Source: Geminicoccaceae bacterium
Lineage (GTDB): Bacteria; Pseudomonadota; Alphaproteobacteria; Geminicoccales; Geminicoccaceae
DNA: 64,000 nucleotides
Direction: 5' to 3'
Assembly (NCBI GenBank): GCA_028285265.1
Contig: JANQPX010000001.1
Coordinates: 186,001-250,000 of the forward strand
This document shows positions 45,435-55,038 of this stretch, in pieces. The translations under genes and the position numbers were made by a program. The stretch's first letter is position 1, and each line of letters begins with the position of its first letter. Below the pieces are notes generated by a model, which saw only the letters and a program-made list of their open reading frames with translations, did not search any database and was not told the origin of the DNA.

Positions 45435-46679
45435 CTAATGTTGTCGCTCAGTCCAATCGTCAAATAATCGATCTCGAAAGTGCGGTGCCGCGATTGCCGT
45501 TAGCGCCTCAGCCCGCTCCGATAACGATTTGTGCTTCAAATCAGCAATACCGTATTCGGTGACGACGTAGTCGGCATCGGTTCTGGTGACGCTCGGAACG
45601 TCGTTATCAAGCGAGACGACAATCCGGGACATCTTGCCGTTTGCCGCCGTCGATGGAAGAGCCAGGATTGATCGTCCCCCCCTTGATAGCTGGGCACCTC
45701 GGACAAAGTCCGGAAGACCACCACAGCCACCAACCTGACGCCCACCTAGCGTCTCGGCGTTGGCGAACCCGCTAAGGTCGACTGACAAAACGCTGTTGAT
45801 CGCAACAAAGCGCTCCAATCCTGCCAATACCTGCACATTGTGTGTGAAGGCGACGGGGTGAACATGGACGTCCTTCCTATCACGGACCCATTCATACAGA
45901 CGGGGAGTGCCGATAACACTGGTGCATTTCATCGGGCTTGTCGGATCGAGTGCACCGGCCTCACACAAGCCAATCACTGGATCTCCAATAAGGCCACCAT
46001 GACAGACAAGGCGCCGATGCGAGCTTAGGGCATGCAGGATCGCTCCGGGGACTTTGCCGATGCCGAACTGAACATGATCGCCATCACGCACAAGTGTCGC
46101 CACGTGTTCGCCGATCTTTCGCATTGTTTCCGACGCCACATCTGTGTCGATGGTCGGCAACCCATGGGCCGTCGGTAGAATGTAGTCTAGTCGAGCCTCA
46201 TCAAGGTCAACGCTTCGCCCCACCCTTGGCAGCTGATCGTTGATTTCGGCAATCACCGTTTTTGCTTTGTCGAGTATGGCAGGGACGAAATGAACCGATG
46301 TCCCGAGACTGAAGACGCCCCGCTTCGCAGCAGGCGTTACTTGTATCAGCGCAACATCGACAGACACCGACAGAAGGTAACGATACATATGGCTGTAAGC
46401 CAGCGGCATGAATCGGACCCGACCGGATCGATATGACGTGGCCATCTCAGGTGTCACAAAGAGGCTCGTCGATCTTGCTTCCTTGTGTAGTCCGGCAAAG
46501 TCGACATGGTTCAGCCCTGGGATCTGGCAGGCTATGAATTCTATACCCGCACACGCATTTCGCTCGGCGATCAGACCTTCAATGAGATCGCTGGGTTCAC
46601 CACCGGCACTCTCAACAAAGACCCGCATACCCGGCCGCAGCAGCGATGACAGATCACCAGGTTTTAAAAGCTTAGGCAC
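45435..46679 (-). CDS. acetyl-CoA hydrolase/CoA-transferase family protein
   Basis: About 414 residues of the family that includes acetyl-CoA hydrolase, succinyl-CoA:acetate and 4-hydroxybutyrate CoA-transferases. Seen: VQFGIGKVPGAILHALSSHR, VGGCGGLPDFVRGAQLSRGG, the catalytic-Glu region SVIGTPRLYEWV, and the C-terminal VTEYGIADLKHKSLSERAEA. It moves CoA between acids. It lies 37 bases after an enoyl-CoA hydratase gene on the same strand. The GTG at 46679 gives a family-like N-terminus (MPKLLKPGDL); longer in-frame extension to 46793 would overlap the upstream gene. Confidence 0.88.
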   Translation of the reverse strand: MPKLLKPGDLSSLLRPGMRVFVESAGGEPSDLIEGLIAERNACAGIEFIACQIPGLNHVDFAGLHKEARSTSLFVTPEMATSYRSGRVRFMPLAYSHMYRYLLSVSVDVALIQVTPAAKRGVFSLGTSVHFVPAILDKAKTVIAEINDQLPRVGRSVDLDEARLDYILPTAHGLPTIDTDVASETMRKIGEHVATLVRDGDHVQFGIGKVPGAILHALSSHRRLVCHGGLIGDPVIGLCEAGALDPTSPMKCTSVIGTPRLYEWVRDRKDVHVHPVAFTHNVQVLAGLERFVAINSVLSVDLSGFANAETLGGRQVGGCGGLPDFVRGAQLSRGGRSILALPSTAANGKMSRIVVSLDNDVPSVTRTDADYVVTEYGIADLKHKSLSERAEALTAIAAPHFRDRLFDDWTERQH

Positions 46680-46716
46680 AATTGACGCCCCGACCGTTGA
46701 GATAGTGGCGACGAAA

Positions 46717-47496
46717 CTAGATGAAGTTTGGTTTCCGCTTTTCCAGGAAAGCTCGCCTGCCCTCGAGATAGTCCCGACTTTTAAACTGCGCATCGACCAG
46801 ATCGTGGCTTATTGCCGACGCTGACGTGGCGCCACTCGCAATCTCTGACATCATAACCTTGACGGCCCCTATCGTCGCTTGCGAGAGCTCAGCGAGGTTT
46901 CGTGCGAAGTCGTAGGTTTCTTCAACAAGATCCCGAGAGTCGAACAGGCGTGTAACCAGACCGATCCGTTGAGCTTCCGCTGAGTCAACGACATAGGCAC
47001 CCATCAACATCTCTTTCGCCTTGGATGGACCCACGAGGTCAGCAAGACGCTTTGTCTCGTTAAAGGAGTAGATCAGTCCGAGCTTGGCCGGTGGGATGCA
47101 AAAGCTTGCTGTATCATCGGAATAGCGTAAGTCGCAGCAAAGCGACAATGCACATCCCCCACCGAAACAGACCCCTTGAATCATCGCAATCGTAGGTTTG
47201 CTGAACGTAGTAAGCGCGTCAAAGGCTGTATCCACGACCTCTCGATAGGCGCCCGCTGTCTCCGGTGACTCGTGGACGCGATCGAACTCTGCAATGTCGG
47301 CGCCGGCAGAAAACGCGGAGTCATCGACACCACGAACGATGAGAGCTTTGATCGACGGATTGTTGGAAAGAGCTGCCGTTTGATAAGCAATCTCGCACCA
47401 CATGGCCTCACTCAATGCATTTTTCTTCGTCGGCCTATTCAGCACAAGGGTCGCGATCGGTCCGTCGATGATCGTCTCAATCGGTCTGCCCGTCAT
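46717..47496 (-). CDS. enoyl-CoA hydratase/isomerase family protein
   Basis: A 259-residue crotonase-fold enzyme. The oxyanion-hole segments are AFSAGADIAEFD and MIQGVCFGGGCALSLCCDLR. The second typical catalytic Glu position appears as KLGLIYSFNETKRL; classical hydratases carry Glu at this PE...GL motif, and here the segment reads PPAKLGLIYS, so hydration activity is uncertain. It may be a hydratase, isomerase or decarboxylase. It sits between an aminotransferase and a CoA-transferase gene, suggesting a degradation pathway of an amino or keto acid. Confidence 0.88.
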   Translation of the reverse strand: MTGRPIETIIDGPIATLVLNRPTKKNALSEAMWCEIAYQTAALSNNPSIKALIVRGVDDSAFSAGADIAEFDRVHESPETAGAYREVVDTAFDALTTFSKPTIAMIQGVCFGGGCALSLCCDLRYSDDTASFCIPPAKLGLIYSFNETKRLADLVGPSKAKEMLMGAYVVDSAEAQRIGLVTRLFDSRDLVEETYDFARNLAELSQATIGAVKVMMSEIASGATSASAISHDLVDAQFKSRDYLEGRRAFLEKRKPNFI

Positions 47497-47563
47497 CTCT
47501 CCTCCTAAGCTTTCAGCCCAAGACCATAACCAACGGACGAAGAGGCAAGAATACGCCTGGTGA

Positions 47564-48760
47564 TTAGGACGTTACCGCTTCGCCCAACCAATCAATAGCT
47601 GCCTGAGCCCCTCCCTTGCCATGGGGTATCCCTAGCGCATTCAATCCGATCTCGATGGTGGCTAGCGTTCCCATCATCATCGGCGCATTGACGTGGCCCA
47701 TATGCGCAATTCGGAAAGCCCGGTCGGTAAACTCACCAATCCCGATGCCAAGAACCACACCACATTTCTCTCGGCAGTACGTAAGGAGCGGGCCAGGATC
47801 GAGGCCCTCCATCAGCACAAGCGTGACTGCATCTGAACGCTCAGATGCGTCGATGATATTGAAGGACAAAACATGTCCTTCGGACCAAACGTCGACAGCG
47901 CGGCGCGCCGCTTCGGCCAAAAGGCGATGGCGTACGAAGACGTTCTCAAGGCCTTCCTCAAAAATCATGTCTAACGCCTTTCGAAGCCCGAAAAGCAGGT
48001 GCTCTGGCGGCGTGCCACAATACTTCTGATAGTGCAGCGGGCCTTCGCGTTGGGTCCAGTCCCAATAGCTGGTGCGTAAATTGGCAGAGGCGTGTGCCTC
48101 AAGTGCCCGATCATTGGCGGCGATAAAGCTGAGGCCCGGGGGTGTCATGAGGCCCTTTTGCGCAGCGGCGACGGTCAGGTCGACACGCCATTGATCCATC
48201 TCATAAGGAACAATACCAAGCGACGCTATTGTATCGACCATCAGCAGGGCAGGATGGTGTGCCGCATCAATCGCCTGACGAATCGCCGGAATATCGTTGA
48301 CGACACCTGACGCCGTATCGATTTGGACGACAAGGATGGCTTTGAGCTGGTGACCAGCATCTTCTCTCAAACGTTGCTCGACCATCATTGGGTCGACAGC
48401 ACCGCGTGGTTTGCCGTGCAAAACCTCGACGTCGACGCCAAGCATTGATGCCATCTCGCCCCAGCCTATCGCAAAGCGACCGCTCTCAAGCACGAGTACT
48501 TTGTCACCACGCGAAAAGACATTGGTCGCTGCGGCTTCCCAAGCACCATGTCCATTCGCAGGATAGATGAACGTCTTGCCCATCGTCCGAAAAATACGCT
48601 TAAGATCGCGCAGCAAGCCGTCGGTAGTTTGTTCCAGATCACTACCGTTGTAGATGTCTACGGCTGGTCTGTGCATGGCGGCCAGCACGTCGTCCGGCAC
48701 CGTCGTCGGCCCCGGAATGCTCAGGAACTCGCGGCCATTTCGGACGCTCATATCGGGCAT
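47564..48760 (-). CDS. PLP-dependent aminotransferase, serine/alanine-glyoxylate type
   Basis: A 398-residue class V aminotransferase. The N-terminus FLSIPGPTTVPDDVLAAMHR is typical of serine-glyoxylate and alanine-glyoxylate aminotransferases. The PLP lysine lies in VDLTVAAAQKGLMTPPGLSF, preceded by LLMVDTIASLG with the PLP Asp. It transfers the amino group to glyoxylate. It is on the same strand as, and just upstream of, the enoyl-CoA hydratase and CoA-transferase genes, and downstream of the ABC importer. Start at ATG 48760 or 48751. Confidence 0.9.
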   Translation of the reverse strand: MPDMSVRNGREFLSIPGPTTVPDDVLAAMHRPAVDIYNGSDLEQTTDGLLRDLKRIFRTMGKTFIYPANGHGAWEAAATNVFSRGDKVLVLESGRFAIGWGEMASMLGVDVEVLHGKPRGAVDPMMVEQRLREDAGHQLKAILVVQIDTASGVVNDIPAIRQAIDAAHHPALLMVDTIASLGIVPYEMDQWRVDLTVAAAQKGLMTPPGLSFIAANDRALEAHASANLRTSYWDWTQREGPLHYQKYCGTPPEHLLFGLRKALDMIFEEGLENVFVRHRLLAEAARRAVDVWSEGHVLSFNIIDASERSDAVTLVLMEGLDPGPLLTYCREKCGVVLGIGIGEFTDRAFRIAHMGHVNAPMMMGTLATIEIGLNALGIPHGKGGAQAAIDWLGEAVTS

Positions 48761-48920
48761 ATCCTTCTGGTTGCCATTGGCAGATGAGTGTGTCGAGAAG
48801 CGTTCGCGTCAACGCCAGCTTCGCACGCAACTCGGCAATTGACGTCATCCACTAAACACATAGGCTCTGCGATCTCAAAAGTCTTCTATCTTCAGTGACC
48901 ATCTGCAGAACGCAAAATAA

Positions 48921-48949
48921 GACGGCCTCCCCGGCTAGAGGAGGCCGTC
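48921..48949 (-). terminator. rho-independent terminator of the ABC importer operon
   Basis: A perfect 10-base stem GACGGCCTCC (48921-48930) with GGAGGCCGTC (48940-48949) and a nine-base loop, followed on the minus strand by TTATTTTGCG. It lies 22 bases after the stop of the binding-protein gene, so it ends the transporter operon and separates it from the aminotransferase gene. Confidence 0.8.
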
Positions 48950-48970
48950 CCATTCAGGCAGAATCGCGGT

Positions 48971-50080
48971 CTAAAAGTCGAAGTCGTTGATATTGTCCTT
49001 CGTGAAGATAAAGGGCGCTCCAAGGAGCACCTCACTGCCATTAACAATTGACAAAGTGCCAAGTTTGCCCGCTTCGACCTCTGTAGCTCCGGGTTCAAGT
49101 TTGCCGTCAGCGACAGCACGCATCACGTGCACGGCGGCATAGCCGAGATCAACAGGATTCCAGAGAACCACCGATTTGACGCAATCCGATGCAACATAGG
49201 GCTTCATTGCATTAGGCGTTGCAAGACCGACGATGGCGACCTCGCCACAGAGCTGCGCCTGCGTAACAGCTTCTGCCGACGCAGGGGTCGCTACGCTCGT
49301 CATCCCAAAGAGCCCATCCAGATCTTCGCCATACTTATTGATGAGCGTTGTCGCTTGGTTGAAGGAAAGGATGTTGTCCTCTTGGGCTTCGACGGTCTCA
49401 AGCCATTCAAGACTTGGATAGCATTGCTCCGCGTAAGCCCACATCTCAGCAATCCAACGGGCCTGGTTGGGCGTTGTGAACGTACTGGTGACAATCGCGA
49501 AACTTCCGTCATCGCCAATCTCAGCAGCAATTGAATCGACCATCGCCTTGGCGATCCCATTGAACTCTGCCTGATTGACGAACCACTCTCGCGCATCCGG
49601 CTCTGAATTGGCATCGTAGCCAACGACATGGATCCCCTTGTCCAGAGCTTTCTTCAAGACCGGTGCAATGGCGACAGGATCATTCGCCGCGAACAGCAGA
49701 CCGTCGACGCCTTGGGTAATGAAGTTATCGAGAAACGTGATTTGATCATCGATGTTAGCCTCTGTCGGCCCATCGGTCGTTACATTCACATTGCCCAGCT
49801 CAGCAGCCGCCTCCTCCATGCCTTGCGTCGTGGCAGCGAAGTAACCAATGCCGATGAGCTTTGGCACGTCCATCACAGTAATGTCTTGGCCGGCACGATC
49901 AGGTGGATTTGTCGGCTGGCCACCGTCATAGTCTTTGGCGACGACGGTCGGCGCGGCACCAGCTTCACAGCCAAGCGGGCTCACGTCTAGATCGTCAGAC
50001 CCGTCCCAGCGATCGGCAGCATAGCCGGCACTCGCGATTAGCGAGAGTGTTGCGGCAACGGAAAACGTTCGTATCATCAT
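48971..50080 (-). CDS. sugar/AI-2-type ABC transporter substrate-binding protein
   Basis: A 369-residue periplasmic binding protein of the sugar family (PF13407). A signal peptide ends near SAGYAADR. Core motifs: LIGIGYFAATTQGMEEAAAE, FITQGVDGLLFAANDPVAIA, GIHVVGYDANSEPDA. This looks closest to the rhamnose (RhaS) and AI-2 (LsrB) group. The ligand is unknown. It ends an operon of ATPase, two permeases and this gene, the order seen in lsrACDB. The ribosome site GGGAGGAAAA is strong. Confidence 0.9.
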   Translation of the reverse strand: MMIRTFSVAATLSLIASAGYAADRWDGSDDLDVSPLGCEAGAAPTVVAKDYDGGQPTNPPDRAGQDITVMDVPKLIGIGYFAATTQGMEEAAAELGNVNVTTDGPTEANIDDQITFLDNFITQGVDGLLFAANDPVAIAPVLKKALDKGIHVVGYDANSEPDAREWFVNQAEFNGIAKAMVDSIAAEIGDDGSFAIVTSTFTTPNQARWIAEMWAYAEQCYPSLEWLETVEAQEDNILSFNQATTLINKYGEDLDGLFGMTSVATPASAEAVTQAQLCGEVAIVGLATPNAMKPYVASDCVKSVVLWNPVDLGYAAVHVMRAVADGKLEPGATEVEAGKLGTLSIVNGSEVLLGAPFIFTKDNINDFDF

Positions 50081-50129
50081 TTTTCCTCCCTGTTGGTCCT
50101 ACATTTGTCCATGGCGTGTTTTCTGATCT

Positions 50130-51119
50130 TCAATCATTACCGCTTCGGCTGCGTTGAATAAAGTTCGTAAGAAGAATTGACAGAATCAAAACCGATCCAA
50201 TCACGACAATGGTTGCATCTCCTTTCACACCAGTGAGCGATAGGCCGTTTTTGAGAAGCTGGATCATGATGAACCCCAAGACCGTCCCAACGATCGTGCC
50301 AACGCCGCCAAAGATACTTGTGCCGCCAAGAACCACAGCTGCGATAACATCTAATTCCAGTCCGGTTCCCATATCAGAGCGGGTCGTGCTAACCCGCGAA
50401 ACGAAGATACAGCCAGCAAGTGCTGCCATGAATCCCGATGCCGTATAAATGACAAGCTTGTATCGATCGACAGGAATGCCCGAAAATCGAGCGCCCGTTT
50501 CGTTGTGACCGATGGCATAAAGCGACCGTCCAAAAACTGTAAAAGATAACAACAGCCACGCCAAAACGATGGCAATGCAAAGGATCCAAAGCTGTGTTGG
50601 CACACCCAACACATCTCCCTGCCCTAGCTGGAAGAACCACTCCGGATAGCCACGAACGGAGCGGGCCTGACTAATGCCCTCCGCAAGTCCTCGATACAGA
50701 GCAAGTGTCGCAAGGGTCATGATCAAGGGCGGAACCTTGACGCGCGTAATAAACCAGCCATTCAAAAAGCCGGCAAGCGTACCAACGGCCAATGCGGCAA
50801 CGATCGCGGCTTCGAGTGGCAAACCAATATTTTTCCAACTCACACCTAGAACAATAGCCGTAAGCCCGAGAATCGAGCCAACGGAGAGATCGATTCCCGC
50901 TGTGATGATAATGAAGGTCATGGGCAGAGCGACGAGCCCGACTTCGGCCATAAGACGCCCCTGGTTCAGTAAGTTCTCCGTTGTTAAAAATCGGTCGGTC
51001 TGCATCGAAAGCACAAAAAGCGCCAAGACAAGGATCACGGCGAGAACAACTTCGTGCCGGATCAAATGCGACCACATTGCTCTTGCCAAAACCTGTTGCT
51101 CCACTCCCGATACAGCCAT
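50130..51119 (-). CDS. ABC transporter permease (BPD_transp_2), second
   Basis: A 329-residue inner-membrane permease of the ribose/rhamnose/AI-2 type (PF02653). Motifs: ITAGIDLSVGSILGLTAIVL and AVVLGGTSIFGGVGTIVGTV, with about eight to ten hydrophobic helices. It should pair with the other permease to form the channel. The ATG at 51119 lies just after the upstream stop at 51122; a longer start at 51155 would overlap the upstream gene. Position corresponds to LsrD/RhaQ. Confidence 0.92.
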   Translation of the reverse strand: MAVSGVEQQVLARAMWSHLIRHEVVLAVILVLALFVLSMQTDRFLTTENLLNQGRLMAEVGLVALPMTFIIITAGIDLSVGSILGLTAIVLGVSWKNIGLPLEAAIVAALAVGTLAGFLNGWFITRVKVPPLIMTLATLALYRGLAEGISQARSVRGYPEWFFQLGQGDVLGVPTQLWILCIAIVLAWLLLSFTVFGRSLYAIGHNETGARFSGIPVDRYKLVIYTASGFMAALAGCIFVSRVSTTRSDMGTGLELDVIAAVVLGGTSIFGGVGTIVGTVLGFIMIQLLKNGLSLTGVKGDATIVVIGSVLILSILLTNFIQRSRSGND

Positions 51120-51121
51120 GG

Positions 51122-52114
51122 TCAGCGCCTGGACATTTGGCTTTGTCGACGCCAAAGATCAGCAAGGACGGTGAGCAGAATCATCATGCCCTGCACAGCT
51201 CGAAGCCAATAGGGCGACATGTTGATGAAGATTAACGATGAGCCGATCGCTGCCAAAAGTATTGCCGCGAGTGTTGATCCAACAACGGTCCCAACACCGC
51301 CAAGGATACTCACACCGCCGACGACAGAAGCCGTAATGATGGTTAGCTCGAGATTGGGTGGAACGGTTGACTGAATGACCGAGAGCTGAGTTGCGAAGAG
51401 TACACTCGCAATACCAACGAAAATGCCATGGATGATGAAGACCATCATGATGGTCCGCTCGGAAGAGATGCCGGAAAGTCGTGCGGCCTCAGCATTGCCG
51501 CCAACGGCATAGATCGAACGGCCAGCTACAGTATAGCGCATCCATAAGGCTGCAGCCGTTGTGAGAAAGACCATGAAATAAATAGGCATCGGAATGCCAA
51601 ATGGTCTCATCTGAGCTAGCCCATAGCCTGCAGGCAGGTCTGAGATCCATGCCCCCGCAGTCACGCTGATGAGTCCCCCCTTCAAGATGCTCAGTAGGCC
51701 GAGCGAAACGACAATTGAAGGAATGCGCAGGTAAGCGACAAGGACTCCCATTAGCCCCGTTACAAGAGCCCCGATGACAAGCGGCACAATCCAGCTCACG
51801 ATGATCGGATAACCGTTAACCGCGAGTGAGCCGCTAATCGTTGCGAGCACGCCGATCAAAGACCCAACGGAGATATCGATGTTCCCGGAGATAATCACCA
51901 TGGACATACCGATAGCAGCGACCGCGATATAGGCATTGCCGAGAAAGATGCTGCTCAAATTACGCTCGGCGATATACCGAGGATTGATCAAACCGACAAC
52001 AACGAAAAGAGCGATTAAACATACAATAAGCACGGCCTCCTGACTGCCAAAGACACGCCAGAAGATGCTAGGCATTCGCTTGTTTGTGGCGCCTGCCGTT
52101 GTCGATATCGACAT
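51122..52114 (-). CDS. ABC transporter permease (BPD_transp_2), first
   Basis: A 330-residue permease. Motifs: VIISGNIDISVGSLIGVLAT and ASVVGGVSILGGVGTVVGST, the standard pair for this family, with a short cytoplasmic N-terminus. It follows the ATPase by three bases. Position corresponds to LsrC/RhaP. It carries no visible defect. Confidence 0.92.
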   Translation of the reverse strand: MSISTTAGATNKRMPSIFWRVFGSQEAVLIVCLIALFVVVGLINPRYIAERNLSSIFLGNAYIAVAAIGMSMVIISGNIDISVGSLIGVLATISGSLAVNGYPIIVSWIVPLVIGALVTGLMGVLVAYLRIPSIVVSLGLLSILKGGLISVTAGAWISDLPAGYGLAQMRPFGIPMPIYFMVFLTTAAALWMRYTVAGRSIYAVGGNAEAARLSGISSERTIMMVFIIHGIFVGIASVLFATQLSVIQSTVPPNLELTIITASVVGGVSILGGVGTVVGSTLAAILLAAIGSSLIFINMSPYWLRAVQGMMILLTVLADLWRRQSQMSRR

Positions 52115-52117
52115 TAC

Positions 52118-53653
52118 TCAAGGTCCCGTGACATGGTCTTGCGACGGATCGATCCTATTGGAGCTTCCAGCCCCCATCATGGCAGCAGCGACGTGCTCTT
52201 GATCGGCATCCCTCCCTAAGAACTCCGCGACCAAAGCACCTTCGCGCATGACAAGAATGCGGTCACTCATGCCCAAGATCTCTGGAAGCTCGCTCGAGAT
52301 CATCAAGATCGCCAAGCCGCGCTCGACGAGCTTACCCATCAGACGGTGGATTTCGGCCTTTGCGCCAACATCCACGCCACGCGTTGGTTCGTCCATAATC
52401 AGGAGCTTCGGTTCGGTCGCAAGCCATTTTGCAATGACGGCCTTTTGCTGATTGCCGCCAGAGAGCTTATTGACTATCTGCTCCGAACTACTCGCCCGAA
52501 TACCGAAGCGCTTGATGGCTTCACTTACGAGCGATTCCTCCTTGTTGCCATCAATGAACCCGCCATGTGACAGATGTTCCAGGACGGCGAGCGACACATT
52601 CTCCCGCAATGTCATAGGGCGGATCAGCCCCTGGATGCCACGATCCTCCGGGACATAGGCAATCCCGAGTTTTTTGGCATCGCGAGGGCTTGTGATGCTG
52701 ACCTTCTTCCCCGCGATGAAGATATTGCCGGAATCGACCGGTAACATCCCAAAGACTGCTTGGGCCAATTCGCTCCGTCCTGAACCGACAAGACCTGCAA
52801 GCCCGACAATCTCTCCCGCGCGGATGCTGAAGCTTACATCCTGGGTCAGCGGCGGGCGGTTGAGAGCGTCGACCTCGAGTACAACATCCCCGGGCTCCAC
52901 GGTGACTTTGGGAAACAGCGTATCAATCGTCCGACCGACCATCATGCTGATGAGATCATCTTTGCCAATGTCCGCTACCTGGCTCGTCCCAACGTACCCG
53001 CCGTCCCGAAGGACCGTCACGCGATCAGCAAGCTCAAAGACTTCTTCAAGCCGATGGCTGATATAGATGATCCCGACGCCACGCTCTCGGAGTCGACGGA
53101 CAATACCAAAAAGTCGCTCGACATCGGCCTCGGTTAAAGCTGCCGTCGGCTCATCCATGATCAGAATGCGAGCATCGCGAGATAGAGCCTTAACAATCTC
53201 GACCCTTTGGCGATTGCCAATCGAGAGAGTGCCGACGATCTCTGTTGGCTCCAGGTCGTGGATATCGAGCGATCTAAGAAGGTCAGAGGTCTTTTGGCGC
53301 ATCCTTTGCCAATCGACGGTCCCAGACCGCGTTACCGGCGGATGTCCCATGAAGATGTTTTCTGCAACGGACAAAGCTGGAAACAGGAGAAGCTCTTGAT
53401 AAATCGTTGCGATTCCGGCGGCTTGAGCCTCTAGTGGACTCTGAAATCTCACGTCGTTGCCGAGGATGCTGACCTTTCCTGCGTCGGGTCTATACACGCC
53501 GGAGACAATTTTGATCAGCGTTGATTTGCCGGCGCCATTTTCGCCGAGCAGCGCATGAACCTCGCCTGGTAGGACGTCGAATCGCACATTGTCGAGAGCT
53601 TTAACACCCGGAAAAGACTTGCTGACATTCTGGATTTCGAGAACAGGCGTCAT
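52118..53653 (-). CDS. sugar ABC transporter ATP-binding protein, duplicated ABC domains
   Basis: About 511 residues with two tandem ABC domains, as in RbsA/RhaT/LsrA. Domain 1: Walker A LLGENGAGKSTLIKIVSG, signature LSIGNRQRVEIVKALS, Walker B ILIMDEPTAAL. Domain 2: degenerate Walker A GLVGSGRSELAQAVFG, signature LSGGNQQKAVIAKW, Walker B LLIMDEPTRGVDVG. It energises import through the two permeases. ATG 53653 (MTPVLEIQNVSKSFPG) has GGTGG upstream and is preferred over the in-frame codon at 53695. Confidence 0.93.
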   Translation of the reverse strand: MTPVLEIQNVSKSFPGVKALDNVRFDVLPGEVHALLGENGAGKSTLIKIVSGVYRPDAGKVSILGNDVRFQSPLEAQAAGIATIYQELLLFPALSVAENIFMGHPPVTRSGTVDWQRMRQKTSDLLRSLDIHDLEPTEIVGTLSIGNRQRVEIVKALSRDARILIMDEPTAALTEADVERLFGIVRRLRERGVGIIYISHRLEEVFELADRVTVLRDGGYVGTSQVADIGKDDLISMMVGRTIDTLFPKVTVEPGDVVLEVDALNRPPLTQDVSFSIRAGEIVGLAGLVGSGRSELAQAVFGMLPVDSGNIFIAGKKVSITSPRDAKKLGIAYVPEDRGIQGLIRPMTLRENVSLAVLEHLSHGGFIDGNKEESLVSEAIKRFGIRASSSEQIVNKLSGGNQQKAVIAKWLATEPKLLIMDEPTRGVDVGAKAEIHRLMGKLVERGLAILMISSELPEILGMSDRILVMREGALVAEFLGRDADQEHVAAAMMGAGSSNRIDPSQDHVTGP

Positions 53654-53785
53654 CAATCCACCGCTGGCCGAGTCTCTCCCTTTGTTCCCAACCACTTGCG
53701 CAGAGATGAACCTTCGCCGTCAAGCCCTGTCATCGCCAAAGTCGTCGGCACACCTCATATAACGGTCTCGAATGTCGGCGGTCTT

Positions 53786-54802
53786 TTAGCTGGCCCGTTG
53801 ACGTCGCCGCTCACGCCGGCGGCGATTGTCCGGCTCGTTGCCGTCGGTTATCCGGACGGGACCGAGCTTTTGTTGAATATTGTCATAGGTTGGCCTGGTC
53901 GCTTTCGGACGCTCCTTGAGCGCTTGATCCATGGCCCGGATGTGTTCTGGAGTTGTGCCACAGCAGCCACCAATGATCCTCGCCCCGGCATCTCGAGCGA
54001 GGCAAGCATAATCGGCCATGATCTCAGGCGTACCATCATAGCGTGGCAACATGTCGGCCCCTAGCGTCGGTATGCCACAATTGCCTTTGGCAACAATCAC
54101 GTCGGCGGTCTCAGCGACACCCGTCAGCCCCATGATTGAGTCCAGCAGCTGCGCTGGTCCAATGCCACAATTGGCACCAAAGGCAACCGGTCGCCAGCCA
54201 CGAGTCTTCGACAATCCCATGGCATCACTGGGCTTGATCCCCATCATGGTCCTACCAGAGCTATCAAAGGTCATCGTGAGCACATAGGGGAGTTCAACGT
54301 CCTCCGCAGCTTCGACCGCAGCCGTCAATTCTTCTTCGGAGAACAGTGTTTCGATCCAGGCGACGTCGGCACCACCCTCTTTGAGTGCAGTTGCCTGTTC
54401 AACGAATGCGGCTTTTGCATTGGCCTGGCTAAATGTTCCGTGCGGCTCGAGAACTTCACCTGTCGGCCCTATCGATCCAGCGACAACGACGTCTCGCCCT
54501 GCTTGATGCGCGACCTCGCAGGCCAGACGTGCTGCTGCAAAATTGATGTCATAGACACGATCCGCAGCATCATGAAACGCGAGCCGACATCGATTGCCAC
54601 CAAAGCTGTTGGTTAGGATAATCTTCGATCCGGCTTCGACAAAGCCGCGGTGGACTGACGCCACTTGCTCTGGTTGCTCCAAATTCCAGAGCTCGCCGGC
54701 AGCACCATTGGACAAACCAAGTGAAAAGAGGCTTGTTCCCATCGCCCCGTCAGCCAAAACTACGTCTTGTATCGACAAAAGCGACGTCAACTTATCAGCC
54801 AT
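53786..54802 (-). CDS. homocysteine S-methyltransferase, Bmt-type (candidate split-MetH subunit)
   Basis: A 338-residue zinc methyltransferase (PF02574). Zinc cysteines lie in VAFGANCGIGP and IIGGCCGTTPEH; the N-terminus ADGAMGTSLFSLGLSNG and IILTNSFGGNRCRL are typical. It closely resembles the roseobacter/Rhodobacter proteins labelled betaine-homocysteine methyltransferase that were shown to work as the homocysteine domain of a split B12-dependent methionine synthase. The C-terminal tail is strikingly basic (RRRRERRRQRAS). A stand-alone MetH reactivation gene lies nearby. AAGGAGTTGGG precedes the ATG. Confidence 0.85.
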   Translation of the reverse strand: MADKLTSLLSIQDVVLADGAMGTSLFSLGLSNGAAGELWNLEQPEQVASVHRGFVEAGSKIILTNSFGGNRCRLAFHDAADRVYDINFAAARLACEVAHQAGRDVVVAGSIGPTGEVLEPHGTFSQANAKAAFVEQATALKEGGADVAWIETLFSEEELTAAVEAAEDVELPYVLTMTFDSSGRTMMGIKPSDAMGLSKTRGWRPVAFGANCGIGPAQLLDSIMGLTGVAETADVIVAKGNCGIPTLGADMLPRYDGTPEIMADYACLARDAGARIIGGCCGTTPEHIRAMDQALKERPKATRPTYDNIQQKLGPVRITDGNEPDNRRRRERRRQRAS

Positions 54803-55038
54803 GCCAGTCCCAACTCCTTACAATGGCAAGCCGGTCACGACGGAAGGCTTCGCCAAAATCCGCCGTTGCGAGATCAGCACAATATGACCGCGCCAAACCG
54901 GATGGCAATCATGTTCTGAGCTGTGCTAAAGGCAGCATGAGAAAGTCGCTTTTGAAAAAGATGCTTTGCGAGCGTTCATGATCTGATCGTTCTCTTATCA
55001 GTCTTTAACGTGCTAGGGGCAATCCGATCGACTCCACC

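Noticed and set aside
50674..51174. 166-codon frames on both strands over the permease genes
   Set aside because: Out-of-frame shadows of two clear ABC permeases.
54803..55038. possible cobalamin or SAM riboswitch between the homocysteine methyltransferase and cobA
   Set aside because: I looked for a B12-box and SAM-II core on both strands and found only a partial GACCGGC-like segment without the expected helices.
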